A stretch of DNA of 39,940 nucleotides from SW-4-43-9 sp047617985 (GCA_047617985.1 JBLGBS010000006.1:1-39940); one strand, 5' to 3'. Shown: positions 30,155 through 39,928, counted from the first letter of the stretch. Notes: generated from the sequence alone by a model not told the origin. Translations and numbers: made by a program.

Positions 30155-32415
30155 TCGAAAAAGTAGAGCTGAAGAACTGGAAGTCCCACCACGAAACAGA
30201 ACTGGAGTTTGACGAAGGAGTTAACGCTTTAATCGGGACAATGGGCTCCGGTAAATCCTCTGTTATGGAAGCGGTTGTGTTCGCATTCTACGGAACCACA
30301 CCCGCCCACAACTCCCGGGAGATAACTCTAGACGACCTAATCAGGAGAAACCCTTCACAGGCAGATGAGGCAATGGTGAAGGTCGAGTTCAAGATCGGCG
30401 ATGAAAACTATTCTGTTAAAAGAGAGATCGAACGAGGTAAAGGCACGACACACAGCGAGCTCAGAAAGGACGGGGATTTAATCGAGGCGCCGAGCACTCG
30501 AGAAGTAACGGAACAGGTGGAGAAACTTCTGGGACTGAACTTCAAAGCTTTCTCAAGAGCTATCTACTCTGAACAGAACAATCTAGATTTGTTCCTGAAT
30601 ATGAGGCCAGGAACCCGGAAGAAAAGAATCGACGAACTACTTGATATTGACCGTTTCGAGGAGGCGAGGAAGAACACTGTCAAAGTAGAAAACAACATGA
30701 AGAAAGAGTTAGAAGACCGACAGGAAGCACTGGGCGAACTTGAGGACGAGATAGACCAGGAAGAACTCGAAGAACTGGACGAAGAGATAGAGGAAAAAAA
30801 GGAGAAAACAGAAAAGCTAGAAAAATCACTTGAAAAGAAAGAAGAGAAACTGGAGGAAAAAAATAACGAACTGGAAGAGCTTGAAGAGAAGAAGGAAAAA
30901 GTTGAGAAACTGGAAGAGAGAAAGACCAAGCTCGAGACAAAAAAGGAATCGGTTCAGGAAAGAATTGACGAAGCCGAGGAGAAGATTGAAGGTGTGGAGA
31001 ACCCTGAAAAAGAACTGGAAAAAGCACGGGAACTCAAAAATGAGTTAGAAGAGAAACGGGAGAAACTTGGAAAACTTGAGGAGAAAAAGAAGTACCTGGA
31101 AAACGATACTGAAGACCTTGAAGACGAAATAGAAGAACTGGAAGTAGAGGTAGAAAAATTTGAGGAGTTCGAGGAAATTGAAGACGAACTTGAAGAAATT
31201 AAACAGGAGATAGACCGGATCAAGGAGGAAGGAAACAGTTTCTACGCCGAGAGAATTAACTTGGAGGAAAGCCTGGAAACTTTGAAGGAGACAGATGGAG
31301 AATGCCCAACCTGCGGACAGGAAATGGATAATGAACATAGAGAAAAAGTTGTATCAGAGAGAAAACAGGAGATCAAACAACTGAAAGAAAAGGAGAAAAA
31401 ATTAAGAGAGAAGCTTGAAGGAAAAGACAAGCAAAAAGAAGAGCTTGAAGAGAAAAGAGATGAACTCCTGGAGTACAAATCCTCTGAAGAGAAGCTTGAA
31501 GAAAAACAGGAAGAAATTGAAGAGAAAAAAGAGAAACTGGAGGAAATAACTGAGGAAGTTGAAGAGCTCGGAGAAGATGTGTCTGAAGAGAAACTTGAAG
31601 AGACGGAAAAGAAAATCGATAGACTGGAGCATGTCGAGAAAATCGAAGAGCTTGAACAGAAGAAAGAACATATTGAAGAGAAACTGGAGGAAACCGCAGA
31701 AGAGCTTGAAGAAATCGAGTTCGACGGTGAGAAACTTGAGAAACTTAGAGACGGGATATCCGAACTGAAAGAGAAAAGATCTGCGGAGAAACAGGAACTG
31801 AAGTCGGAGAAAGAGATAGTCGAGGAGAAACAGAAAAGACTTGAACAGATGCAGTCACAGGTAGAGAAAAAACAAGAGCTTGAACAGAAAGTGGAGAAAC
31901 TTGACCAGGTACTTGACTATATCCACAGCTACAAAACCGGTTTGAAGGAGACACAGGTTGAGTTAAGACAGAAATTTGTCTCGAAACTGAACAGGTTAAT
32001 GGATGATATCTGGACGCAGATATACCCGTACGACGACTACTACTCGATCAGACTGAATGTAGAGGAGGACTACCTTGTCGAAGTCCTTGACTCAGACAAC
32101 AACTGGATCTCCGCTGAAGCCGAAGTATCGGGCGGGGAAAGACATTCCGCAGCGCTGGTAATGAGACTGGCGTTAAGCTTCACACTGTCACCTAAAATAC
32201 AGCTGTTGATGCTGGATGAACCAACCCACAACATGGATTCTTCAGCTGTAGAAGAGTTAGCGGAGACACTCAGGCAGAACTCGGACGACCTAGTGAAACA
32301 GATGTTTATAGTAACCCACGACCCCGCACTGGAATCCGCTGCAACCGGAAAACTTTACCGTCTGGAGAAAAAGAATACTGAAACGGGTCTGACTGAGGTA
32401 GAAGAGATAAACTAA
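30151..32415 (+). CDS. rad50: DNA double-strand break repair ATPase Rad50
   Basis: A 754-aa SMC-like ATPase. Walker A is GTMGSGKS (residues 29-36). Long, nearly pure Glu/Lys coiled coil flanks the zinc hook CPTCGQ (C385, C388). The signature motif is VSGGERHSAALV and Walker B is LLMLDEPTHN. The coil is short compared with longer archaeal Rad50 proteins. It works with Mre11 to tether and process DNA ends. It is translationally coupled to mre11. Confidence 0.96.
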   Translation: MIEKVELKNWKSHHETELEFDEGVNALIGTMGSGKSSVMEAVVFAFYGTTPAHNSREITLDDLIRRNPSQADEAMVKVEFKIGDENYSVKREIERGKGTTHSELRKDGDLIEAPSTREVTEQVEKLLGLNFKAFSRAIYSEQNNLDLFLNMRPGTRKKRIDELLDIDRFEEARKNTVKVENNMKKELEDRQEALGELEDEIDQEELEELDEEIEEKKEKTEKLEKSLEKKEEKLEEKNNELEELEEKKEKVEKLEERKTKLETKKESVQERIDEAEEKIEGVENPEKELEKARELKNELEEKREKLGKLEEKKKYLENDTEDLEDEIEELEVEVEKFEEFEEIEDELEEIKQEIDRIKEEGNSFYAERINLEESLETLKETDGECPTCGQEMDNEHREKVVSERKQEIKQLKEKEKKLREKLEGKDKQKEELEEKRDELLEYKSSEEKLEEKQEEIEEKKEKLEEITEEVEELGEDVSEEKLEETEKKIDRLEHVEKIEELEQKKEHIEEKLEETAEELEEIEFDGEKLEKLRDGISELKEKRSAEKQELKSEKEIVEEKQKRLEQMQSQVEKKQELEQKVEKLDQVLDYIHSYKTGLKETQVELRQKFVSKLNRLMDDIWTQIYPYDDYYSIRLNVEEDYLVEVLDSDNNWISAEAEVSGGERHSAALVMRLALSFTLSPKIQLLMLDEPTHNMDSSAVEELAETLRQNSDDLVKQMFIVTHDPALESAATGKLYRLEKKNTETGLTEVEEIN

Positions 32416-32416
32416 G

Positions 32417-33103
32417 TTAGTACTCTCTGATATTTTCCAGGTAGTTAACCGCTTTCTCTTGGTCAATAAAACCGGGACTGGTAACATATGTGGTTAAATC
32501 AGCTCTCTGTTCTAGGTCTGAAATCTTTGAATAAACATCATTTAATTCCCAGTCACCTTTTGGAGGCTGGTTTTCTATCCCTTTGAACACATCTAGATCG
32601 ACATCAAGTATAAACCGATCATAAGATTCTGTAACCGGACTTAGATCCTCGGGATGGTTGGAAGGTTTGTCAACCGGCGAACCCCAGTTGCAAACTTCGT
32701 CAGCTAAACCGAACTCTTCGACAATATCCATAACCTCCGATACAAAACCTAGACGGGAGAACTCCAAGAAATCACCTGATTTATAGGCGTCTCTCAAAAG
32801 TTCTGGATTCGCCCTGTAACTTTTCCGGTCTCTGTGAAGATCGATATGTGCCAGAAGAATATCATCGCCTTTCCATTTATTGCCCGCTATCATCCATGGC
32901 ATCAACGGTTTTGTGTGGTGGTCGGAGATGAAGATATTTTCCTGGCTATTCCAGATAGATGATCTCAAGTGTTTATTCTGTCCTCTTAACTCGTCTTCGG
33001 ACACAACCTCAACATCACTGTATATTCCTTCAACTATATTCCGAGGATTTCTGGGATTAGAGCTGTTTTCTATCTCCTGTTCAAGAAGATCATTGAACTC
33101 CAT
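32417..33103 (-). CDS. UPF0489-like protein with arginase-type fold
   Basis: A 228-aa protein. It shows ISDHHTKPLMPWMIA, then LLAHIDLHRDRKS, and later FILDVDLDVFKG. This HxDxHxD plus DxDLDVF layout matches the UPF0489 (C5orf22-like) family and the metal site of arginase/deacetylase folds. Known UPF0489 proteins have no settled function. It sits between rad50 and herA on the minus strand, tail-to-tail with rad50 (one base between stops) and six bases after herA. Confidence 0.7.
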   Translation of the reverse strand: MEFNDLLEQEIENSSNPRNPRNIVEGIYSDVEVVSEDELRGQNKHLRSSIWNSQENIFISDHHTKPLMPWMIAGNKWKGDDILLAHIDLHRDRKSYRANPELLRDAYKSGDFLEFSRLGFVSEVMDIVEEFGLADEVCNWGSPVDKPSNHPEDLSPVTESYDRFILDVDLDVFKGIENQPPKGDWELNDVYSKISDLEQRADLTTYVTSPGFIDQEKAVNYLENIREY

Positions 33104-33109
33104 CTACTA

Positions 33110-34570
33110 TCACATAAAAGCGTCAACGTCTTCATCCATCTTTTCTTCTTCTTCCTGCCAGTCTTTAAGCGCGTCTTCCAGCCCTTCCCCTGAATCAGAT
33201 TCTTTCGACTTTCTTTCCCTGACGTCGACAAAGGTTGGGTGGTTGACTGCTTCTCCCATGATAATTCCTTCTCCTGTCTTCAGTCCTGGTATCTCGGAAG
33301 CGACTTCTGAGGTGATTCCCTCAGAACTTGTTTTGATGTGATCCAGGTCGTTCGGGTTTGTGACCCTCAAGACCATCTTGGTGTTGCACTGGGATAGAGC
33401 GGTCGTGGAGAGCTTTACCGGTCTCTGACTTATGAGTCCGATTGATGCGTGGAACTTTCTTCCCTCTCTCGCCATCTTTTCGATGACCTGTTTGGAGGCT
33501 GATGGTGTCTGCTCGGGAGCGAAGTTGTGAGCCTCTTCCAGGAGGTATAAGAACGGCGGAATTGAACCATTTCGCCTCTTGCGGAAGAAGTGCTTGCCGA
33601 AGAAAGCGGTGATGATCTGCTTCTTCTGATTGTCTATAATACTGCTCAGATCAATAATATTCAGCTTTCCGGGCTCAAGATCTTTGGAAGATGGTTTGTT
33701 TGTTTTCCCGAAAATTTTCATGGATTTCAGCTGGTTCAGCTTTCTGAGCAGAGAGTACTTCGCCTTATCGTTCATCTCTTCAGACTCTACTCGGGAAATG
33801 ACATCCTCCATCCCGAAGTCCTTGTTCTCGCCTCTATTTAGCGCGGAAAAGACTTTGGCCAGCTCCTGTCTCTGTACCGGGGAAAAGCTTCCTGTGAAGA
33901 AAGATGCTATCTGGCCGGCTGAAAGCGAGTTAACAGCGATCTGGAGATCTTTCTGGTTGAAGACCTTTACATCCTGCATGTAGTTCTCATCATCCGCAAA
34001 ACAAGTGTAATCTCCGTGCGGGTCTACAGCCAGTATTGCTGGAGAGTAATCCCTGTCAAGCAGTTCTTCAAGTAAAACGGAGGCAGTGTAAGATTTACCG
34101 GCTCCGGACTGCGCCAGTATAGCAAAATGCTTCTGAAGCGTATCCGTCATATCCACCGAAGCATTAATCTCCTGCTGTTGAACCGTTCCCAGATTTAAAC
34201 CGTTTTCATCCAGACCGAGAAATTTCTCTATCCTGTCCGGATCAGCATTATTTACCTCCATTCCGGGAGAAGGGGAGGAGGAAACCCTGTGTATTCTATC
34301 GTTCTTGAACCTGCCCATGATTTCGGCCCGGGCAATCCTGACCTCCCATTCATCTACTGGAAACTTTTGTTTTAGATCTTCTGCTGATTCGGAAACGTTC
34401 TCTGCGTTTTCAAAGTACTCGTTCGCCCTGAAAACCTCTGATATCCTTGATATAACCTTTCCATTGCTTTCGTATTCAATAAAACTTCCTTTACCCAGTT
34501 CCCCGCTGTAAACAAAGTAGAACTCTTTAGAAGTAGGAGTATCCCCTCTCTGTATAACCGTCGCTTCCAT
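33110..34570 (-). CDS. herA: HerA-type DNA translocase/helicase
   Basis: A 486-aa ATPase of the HerA/FtsK group. An N-terminal HAS-barrel-like beta domain precedes Walker A AQSGAGKS (K159), a Walker B LYLLEEAHNFAPEQ, and the later ARS-like region LISQRPVKLSTTALSQCNTKMVLR and GEGIIMGEAVNHPTFVDVR. HerA is a hexameric translocase that works with NurA and Mre11-Rad50 in end resection. NurA is not in the window. It is preceded by the toxin-antitoxin promoter region on the opposite strand. Confidence 0.92.
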   Translation of the reverse strand: MEATVIQRGDTPTSKEFYFVYSGELGKGSFIEYESNGKVISRISEVFRANEYFENAENVSESAEDLKQKFPVDEWEVRIARAEIMGRFKNDRIHRVSSSPSPGMEVNNADPDRIEKFLGLDENGLNLGTVQQQEINASVDMTDTLQKHFAILAQSGAGKSYTASVLLEELLDRDYSPAILAVDPHGDYTCFADDENYMQDVKVFNQKDLQIAVNSLSAGQIASFFTGSFSPVQRQELAKVFSALNRGENKDFGMEDVISRVESEEMNDKAKYSLLRKLNQLKSMKIFGKTNKPSSKDLEPGKLNIIDLSSIIDNQKKQIITAFFGKHFFRKRRNGSIPPFLYLLEEAHNFAPEQTPSASKQVIEKMAREGRKFHASIGLISQRPVKLSTTALSQCNTKMVLRVTNPNDLDHIKTSSEGITSEVASEIPGLKTGEGIIMGEAVNHPTFVDVRERKSKESDSGEGLEDALKDWQEEEEKMDEDVDAFM

Positions 34571-34645
34571 GAAGAGAAATGAAGGATTAAGTGATTTAAC
34601 TTCTTTTGCGCTATTCTTTGGAACTTAAGCAGGATTTCAGAAATA

Positions 34646-34655
34646 TTCTTAAAAC
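34646..34655 (+). promoter_or_regulatory. TATA-like box of the RHH/PIN operon
   Basis: ATTCTTAAAAC lies just before the operator and about 24-33 bases before the antitoxin ATG. Confidence 0.45.
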
Positions 34656-34676
34656 TGTAAGTACAATGTAAGTACA
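34656..34676 (+). promoter_or_regulatory. Tandem palindromic operator of the toxin-antitoxin operon
   Basis: TGTAAGTACA occurs twice, at 34656-34665 and 34667-34676, with a period of 11 bases (about one helical turn). Each copy is an inverted repeat (TGTA-AG-TACA). The second copy ends two bases before the antitoxin ATG and covers the expected transcription start. This is a typical operator geometry for a ribbon-helix-helix repressor that binds as two adjacent dimers. Confidence 0.65.
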
Positions 34677-34678
34677 TT

Positions 34679-34978
34679 ATGAGCACCAAAGTGAACTTCA
34701 GGCTTCCAGAAGAACTAGTCGAAAAAGCTGATGTAGCTGCGGAAATAAGCCGGAAAAACCGGACAGAAATTGTAAAAGAGGCGCTACAAGAATATCTGAA
34801 ACAGGTGGAGAATGATGAGAAATTTAAGGAATCCATTGTGGAGCTGTATCTTGACGGCCGGATAAGTTTTGAAGTTCTTACTGAGTTTATAGGAAGACAG
34901 GATGCAGAGGCCGTTAAATCGTCAAAAAATATTCTTGAAGGCGGAGAAGGACTAGCCGACGAACTCGCAGAACTCTAA
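34679..34978 (+). CDS. Ribbon-helix-helix antitoxin with UPF0175-like C-terminus
   Basis: A 99-aa protein. The first 45 residues (STKVNFRLPEELVEKADVAAE, then SRKNRTEIVKEALQEYL) form a ribbon-helix-helix DNA-binding domain. The C-terminal half (ESIVELYLDGRISFEVLTEFIG) resembles UPF0175 antitoxins of DUF3368 toxins. It should bind the tandem operator directly upstream and repress its own operon, and also neutralise the PIN toxin that begins 12 bases downstream. The pairing is a well-known toxin-antitoxin type; this example is inferred from sequence. Confidence 0.85.
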   Translation: MSTKVNFRLPEELVEKADVAAEISRKNRTEIVKEALQEYLKQVENDEKFKESIVELYLDGRISFEVLTEFIGRQDAEAVKSSKNILEGGEGLADELAEL

Positions 34979-34990
34979 AGGACGGTTAAA

Positions 34991-35473
34991 ATGATAGTGG
35001 CAGATACCAGCGCACTGATTTCTCTAGCCTCTATAGACTTATTCGAAACCCTTGCGGAAGAGTTCAATGTTCACACTACCGAAACAGTGATAGAAGAGCT
35101 GGAGCAAACTGCAGAATACAAAGACAGTGATGCAGAAGCAGCTGAAGCTGTCCTGGAAGAAATCGGAAAAGTTTCAGTTCACTCTGTTGATAGAAAATTT
35201 AAATCCTCCAGAATAGACGGTGGAGAAGGAAGCTGTTCAGCTCTAACCCGGAAGATAGAAACCGATTTCCTGATAACTGATGATCTAAGAGCTCTCCCCG
35301 AACTGCAGAAAACCGCTGACTCAAAAGTAGCTATCTCTCCTATAGTGCTGAAAGCACTGGTCAAGAGAGAAAAACTCGGAAGAGATGAAGCAGTGAAAAA
35401 ACTGGATAAACTCGCAGAGAAAAGAGAATGGCTCGGCTCACCTATTTACAGAAGAGCTAAAGATCTGTTTTAA
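34991..35473 (+). CDS. DUF3368/PIN-domain toxin
   Basis: A 160-aa PIN-fold protein. The catalytic acidic residues are D5 (MIVADTSALISL), the Glu in the TVIEELEQT region, the Glu of GGEGSCSALTRK, and the Asp pair in FLITDDLRALPEL. This matches DUF3368 toxins, which cleave RNA, often tRNA or mRNA. It starts 12 bases after the RHH antitoxin, forming a typical antitoxin-toxin order. It is convergent with the giant surface protein. Confidence 0.88.
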   Translation: MIVADTSALISLASIDLFETLAEEFNVHTTETVIEELEQTAEYKDSDAEAAEAVLEEIGKVSVHSVDRKFKSSRIDGGEGSCSALTRKIETDFLITDDLRALPELQKTADSKVAISPIVLKALVKREKLGRDEAVKKLDKLAEKREWLGSPIYRRAKDLF

Positions 35474-35475
35474 CT

Positions 35476-38400
35476 CTAACTTCTTCCATGAACCACAAAG
35501 ATGAGCGTAGCGGACACAAACAGGGCGACTAACTGCAGTGCCTGAATTCCTGGAACTTCTTCCGTTCCCTGTCTGCCCGTGCTGGAGCCAGCTTCCACTA
35601 CACTGACGGAAACGGAGTCAGAGCCGAACTGCTGGGAGTTAACCGCGTCAGCTCTAACAGTCAAGTCGTCATCATTCAGATCAAGATTTCCACCTCTAAG
35701 CTCTATGCTGAAAGTTTTGGAGCCTTCAGGCTCAAGAGTCGTTCTGAACTCTCGACCCTCCTTCTCGACAAATGAGGCAAACTGGTCAGCAGAAGGATTA
35801 TCGCTGTCCTCCTCCATCGTTACATCGAAGGTCTGCTCCGTCCCTCTGACATTGATGACTTCAAAAGTCACGGTTCTGGTCTCTCCAAGCGGAACATCTA
35901 TCTCCTCCTGATTGAAGTTGATAGGCCAGTCCGAGAACCATGCCCCGTTGAAGCAGGCGATCGTCGGCTGTCCCGAAACCTCCTGAATTGTGACCTCGTC
36001 ACCCGGCTCGAAAACTGTTCTCCGATCAACGTTTGTGCTGTACTGAGTGTTCTCTGATCTGCTTAGAACACAGCTTCCAGGTGTTTTCCCTACACCCTGA
36101 ACAGTTCTATCAGTCTCACAGTACTGCGTGTTGCATTCCTGGGTAGCGAGATACTCGGAACCATCGTCGCCACCGCAGAAGCCTTTGGTTGCGGTGACAT
36201 CGAACTGATTGCCGGTAGGAACAGGGGTAATTCCAGGGCCTGTCGTACCCGGCTGAGAGTCGTAGCTTTCATGGCCTCTCTGATTCATATGTGAGTTCCA
36301 GGAATCATCTATCCCCCATTTAACTGCCTGAGGATAGTTAGAGACGTATTCCTCATCGAACCATCTTACACCTTCATTACCGTAGAGAGTGTTGGCGTTA
36401 CAGAAGCTTTCCCTGTAATCCTGGTCGTACCAGATCGCGAAGTCGTCCTGGCTGTCGATCTTCTGACAAATTTCTTTATCTTCTTTGAACCTTCCGACAT
36501 CCTCTCCAGGCTCATCAGTGTTGGAGTAACTTCCCTGATCGACAACTCTTTCACCCACCGGGTTTGAAGAGTCGTAGCACGAGTTCAAGGAATCGGAGCA
36601 GGCATACTCTCCATCGTATCTTTCAGTATTTGTTGACTCGCCGATCTCCTCGATGAAGAACTCCAGTCTGTCGTCTCCACAGACATTCTTTTCGAACTCG
36701 CTCTCAATATTTCCTGCATCGTTTCGCTCCCAGTAGACATCATCAGCTCTAACCCTGCAGCCTCCTTCCGAGTTCCTGTTCAGACATTCAGGATTCTCTC
36801 CTGAGAAAGGTGATACATCGATTCCAAGTCCGGAGTCCGGCCCGGTTAAGTCTATCTTGAAGCCGACATTGGTTCCTGTAACATCGCTGGAGCTGAACGC
36901 AGATCTCCAGCCTGAACCATCAGGTGTTAGTTTTACTTTATCCGTATTATCTATTATTGCATCTGGGTCTATCCAGACACCGTCGCCAACTCCTACCTGG
37001 GCGTTCTCCTGTCCAGGGAACGGCGAGGTCGCAACCGCTGCAAACGAGTTGGCGAACGCTTTAGCTCTCTTATCCACAGAGCTCGCGTCTGTGTTTCCTC
37101 TCTGATCGGACTGATCCCTGTAGTAGGTCGAGTAAGGCGGGTAAGGAACACCGGTTGTGTCAATACTCCAGGTTAACTCTTCTGTTATAGCCCAGGCATC
37201 GGCGTCATCGCCTCCAACCGAGTTCTGGTGGAACTCCTGATCACTAGGATCGTAAGTATCTGTCTCCATACCTGGCTCCAGCTGGTTGGAGCGATCCTGG
37301 AGCTGGTTCATGTAACCCGTAAAGCCGTCAAGCTTGTTTTCCCCGGTTGGATCTCCCTGTGGGTTGTAGTCCTCCTCTCTTTTTCCTTCCTCGAAAAAGC
37401 TGAAGAAAGTGGCTTCCCGGTTAGTATCAGTTACAGGATCGTTGCAGTTCAAACTGTCAAATCTCGGGTTTCCACAGTCATCTTCCATTGCGGTCCCGGA
37501 TCTATCTCCTTCAGGGTTATACTCGGAGTCCTGCGGCGGGTTGACATTTTCTGTCCAGTAGTATGCAATATTTCTTGGATCGCTTGAATCTCCGTTCTGA
37601 ATTAAATCGTTGCCATTGTTTCTAAGATATTCCTGTGCTGTCTCGCTGTCAAGATCGTACCATTCTCCTCCCGCGTCCTGAGGGTCATTGCAGTTGCCGT
37701 TCTCGTATGCTTCGTTGTCGATCACTCCCTGCTGATCCATGCAGTAGTTGTCACCGCCCATATCGTCACCTGGATCGCTGTCTCCAAACTCTCCAAGGTT
37801 GAGGCAGACCTCCCAGTCAGGACTGTTACCTCCTTTCTCGTACTGATCAGTTGAAGACTGAGGCGCTACATTTCCAACATATCCCTCAGAAACCTCCTGA
37901 CCTCTCAAAACACAGTCGTTAAAGTTGTCAACACTTCCCTGGTAGTGTCCCGGATTGTCATCGAACTGTTCCTCGTTAACCTCAGGGCCTTCCATGTAAA
38001 CCCAGAACTCGTTTGTCTCATCTCCTCCAACACCATCGTTTGAAGGAGAGATCAGATTACCTCCATTATTTCTATTCTCCGAAGTATCGCACTGAACTAG
38101 ACTGTTACTGTCGCCTAGACCGTGTTCCTCTCTCCAGATCCGGTTCATGTTTTTACATGACGAGTAGGAATCGTCAGGGTAAGCTGTCTGTGCGTCCACC
38201 TCTACATTGCTGTCGCTTACAGAAGTCCATTCAGGACTTCCACGGTTACCAGAACCGGGTGTAGTATACATATCAATGTACTTAAGACATGTTGTTGAAC
38301 CGCTACAGCTAGTATCTATTCTACTCTCCAGCTGTGATTCATCTAACCATCTGAAGGCTGATCCACTATTTGATCTACTTGCATAGTATCTTCCAACTTT

Positions 38401-39906
38401 GTCTCCCCCATCCGGGCTTTCCATAGCTACAATACTTCCATCATGGACGACAACCCATCCATCACCGTAACCGTTAGGACCGTCACCATCAATGGTGATA
38501 GTGTAATCAAACCCACACCATACTTTGTTCCAATCATTAGAACCATATGCAGTGAAATCGGTATAAGTAGCTGCAGGATCGTTATCAGGCTTATCAGAGT
38601 ATTCTTCCCCTACTTGGTCGCTGGCTGAACCCCCGAGATCTCCTCCTCCATCAACGACATTGTAATCATTACAGTTTTTGGAGTTAGCCTGAGTCCAATC
38701 CCTGTAATCTCCTTCAATTGTGGTATCATCTCCCCCAGGACATTCAGTAGGATTTCTAAGATCGCAGGTTGCTGGCTCAGGTTCACAATCAGGATCATCT
38801 CCTGTACATTCGTTTCCGCTATTGTAAACACTTGTAGCTTTAAATGAACAGGAATCTCCACCGTTGCCAGTTTCACTCCAGCTACCTGTTCTTGAACATG
38901 AATCCTTGATCACGAACTCTCCTGAGTCATACCAGTATTCAGTTCCTTCATCTGAAGAAAATGAATCATCCCATGTACCGCCAGCATTATCATCTAAACT
39001 TCCTGTGAATTTGTTTGTACATTCGCCGTTTTCACCGGTTTCCTCGCAATCTCCAGCAGAGCAACCGCTCGGCGAGCCATCACCAGAGTTACATTGTGCA
39101 TCATCTCCATTTTCACATGAATAGCTCAAAGTGTTTCCGCTACTATCCATATCATCACTTCTGCACCAAAGACCGTTGTTGCTAGTCTGTGTGCTGTCTT
39201 GATGTCCTCCTTCAGCAGGGCTTTTAACAAAATATTTCTCATCGACCCTACCATAATCCAGTTTACAGGGTGTTTCACTGCCCGAAGTACCAGCATCATC
39301 GCCACTCCTAGAAACTCCATCATTTTCGTAACCATCTCCACAGTTCTGGGCGCTTCCTATAACTTGGCCTCCCTGTGACCATTCACCTGACCCATACGGG
39401 TTAGGCGTGTCAACCGCTCTGTTTTCTCCATCAGGATTAACCACGGTTCCCTGAGGAAAGCTGCTGAAACTGTATTCGGACGAAGATCCAGTCCACTCCA
39501 GTCTACCGCCTCCAAAACTCTCAGATTCGGAGTAAATATCATCTATATGTGTTACATTCAAAATATTCTGACCTGTGTTAACCTGGTCTTGTGCGCTCCT
39601 ACTACCTCTGTGAACTGTTCCTTCAAAGAATACAGAGAAATCAACTGAAAGATCATTGAAGTTACCTGCACCACCTACAACTAATGCCGTCATATCGGTA
39701 TCCCAGATATCTCCTTCAGAGTCATCAGCATAGTAAGGTTGTACACAACCAGAGTCTTCGCCGTCAATCTGTCCATCCCCATCATTGTCATTACCGTCAT
39801 TGCACTGAACTCCAGGAGTGGAGGAACCATCTGTTACATAGGCCGAGGTAACTCCAAGCAAGAATATAGATGCAATTAAGACTACAAGGATTTGGCTGTA
39901 TTTCAC
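35476..39906 (-). CDS. Giant secreted Cys/Asp/Asn-rich surface protein
   Basis: A 1476-aa protein. Residues 1-22 are a signal peptide (cut likely after TSA). Residues 35-54 contain CNDGNDNDGDGQIDGEDSGC, a calcium-binding-type Asp/Asn/Gly motif, and similar motifs recur in the first third. The body is rich in Asp, Asn, Gly, Ser and paired cysteines, which suggests many disulfides and bound calcium in an extracellular setting. The last part holds an Ig-like domain (IDVPLGETRTVTFEVINVRG, then LEPEGSKTFSIELRGG) and ends in VPGIQALQLVALFVSATLIF plus HGRS, a possible PGF-CTERM-like or plain TM anchor. The start is a GTG with a TATTTATA box 23-30 bases upstream. Host or cell contact is an inference. 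Confidence 0.8.
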   Translation of the reverse strand: MKYSQILVVLIASIFLLGVTSAYVTDGSSTPGVQCNDGNDNDGDGQIDGEDSGCVQPYYADDSEGDIWDTDMTALVVGGAGNFNDLSVDFSVFFEGTVHRGSRSAQDQVNTGQNILNVTHIDDIYSESESFGGGRLEWTGSSSEYSFSSFPQGTVVNPDGENRAVDTPNPYGSGEWSQGGQVIGSAQNCGDGYENDGVSRSGDDAGTSGSETPCKLDYGRVDEKYFVKSPAEGGHQDSTQTSNNGLWCRSDDMDSSGNTLSYSCENGDDAQCNSGDGSPSGCSAGDCEETGENGECTNKFTGSLDDNAGGTWDDSFSSDEGTEYWYDSGEFVIKDSCSRTGSWSETGNGGDSCSFKATSVYNSGNECTGDDPDCEPEPATCDLRNPTECPGGDDTTIEGDYRDWTQANSKNCNDYNVVDGGGDLGGSASDQVGEEYSDKPDNDPAATYTDFTAYGSNDWNKVWCGFDYTITIDGDGPNGYGDGWVVVHDGSIVAMESPDGGDKVGRYYASRSNSGSAFRWLDESQLESRIDTSCSGSTTCLKYIDMYTTPGSGNRGSPEWTSVSDSNVEVDAQTAYPDDSYSSCKNMNRIWREEHGLGDSNSLVQCDTSENRNNGGNLISPSNDGVGGDETNEFWVYMEGPEVNEEQFDDNPGHYQGSVDNFNDCVLRGQEVSEGYVGNVAPQSSTDQYEKGGNSPDWEVCLNLGEFGDSDPGDDMGGDNYCMDQQGVIDNEAYENGNCNDPQDAGGEWYDLDSETAQEYLRNNGNDLIQNGDSSDPRNIAYYWTENVNPPQDSEYNPEGDRSGTAMEDDCGNPRFDSLNCNDPVTDTNREATFFSFFEEGKREEDYNPQGDPTGENKLDGFTGYMNQLQDRSNQLEPGMETDTYDPSDQEFHQNSVGGDDADAWAITEELTWSIDTTGVPYPPYSTYYRDQSDQRGNTDASSVDKRAKAFANSFAAVATSPFPGQENAQVGVGDGVWIDPDAIIDNTDKVKLTPDGSGWRSAFSSSDVTGTNVGFKIDLTGPDSGLGIDVSPFSGENPECLNRNSEGGCRVRADDVYWERNDAGNIESEFEKNVCGDDRLEFFIEEIGESTNTERYDGEYACSDSLNSCYDSSNPVGERVVDQGSYSNTDEPGEDVGRFKEDKEICQKIDSQDDFAIWYDQDYRESFCNANTLYGNEGVRWFDEEYVSNYPQAVKWGIDDSWNSHMNQRGHESYDSQPGTTGPGITPVPTGNQFDVTATKGFCGGDDGSEYLATQECNTQYCETDRTVQGVGKTPGSCVLSRSENTQYSTNVDRRTVFEPGDEVTIQEVSGQPTIACFNGAWFSDWPINFNQEEIDVPLGETRTVTFEVINVRGTEQTFDVTMEEDSDNPSADQFASFVEKEGREFRTTLEPEGSKTFSIELRGGNLDLNDDDLTVRADAVNSQQFGSDSVSVSVVEAGSSTGRQGTEEVPGIQALQLVALFVSATLIFVVHGRS

Positions 39907-39928
39907 GGCTAAAAATTCTGTCTCCCTG

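Noticed and set aside
30564..31671. Open minus-strand frames opposite the rad50 coiled coil
   Set aside because: They are runs of Ser, Phe and Leu produced by reverse reading of GAA/GAG and AAA/AAG codons.
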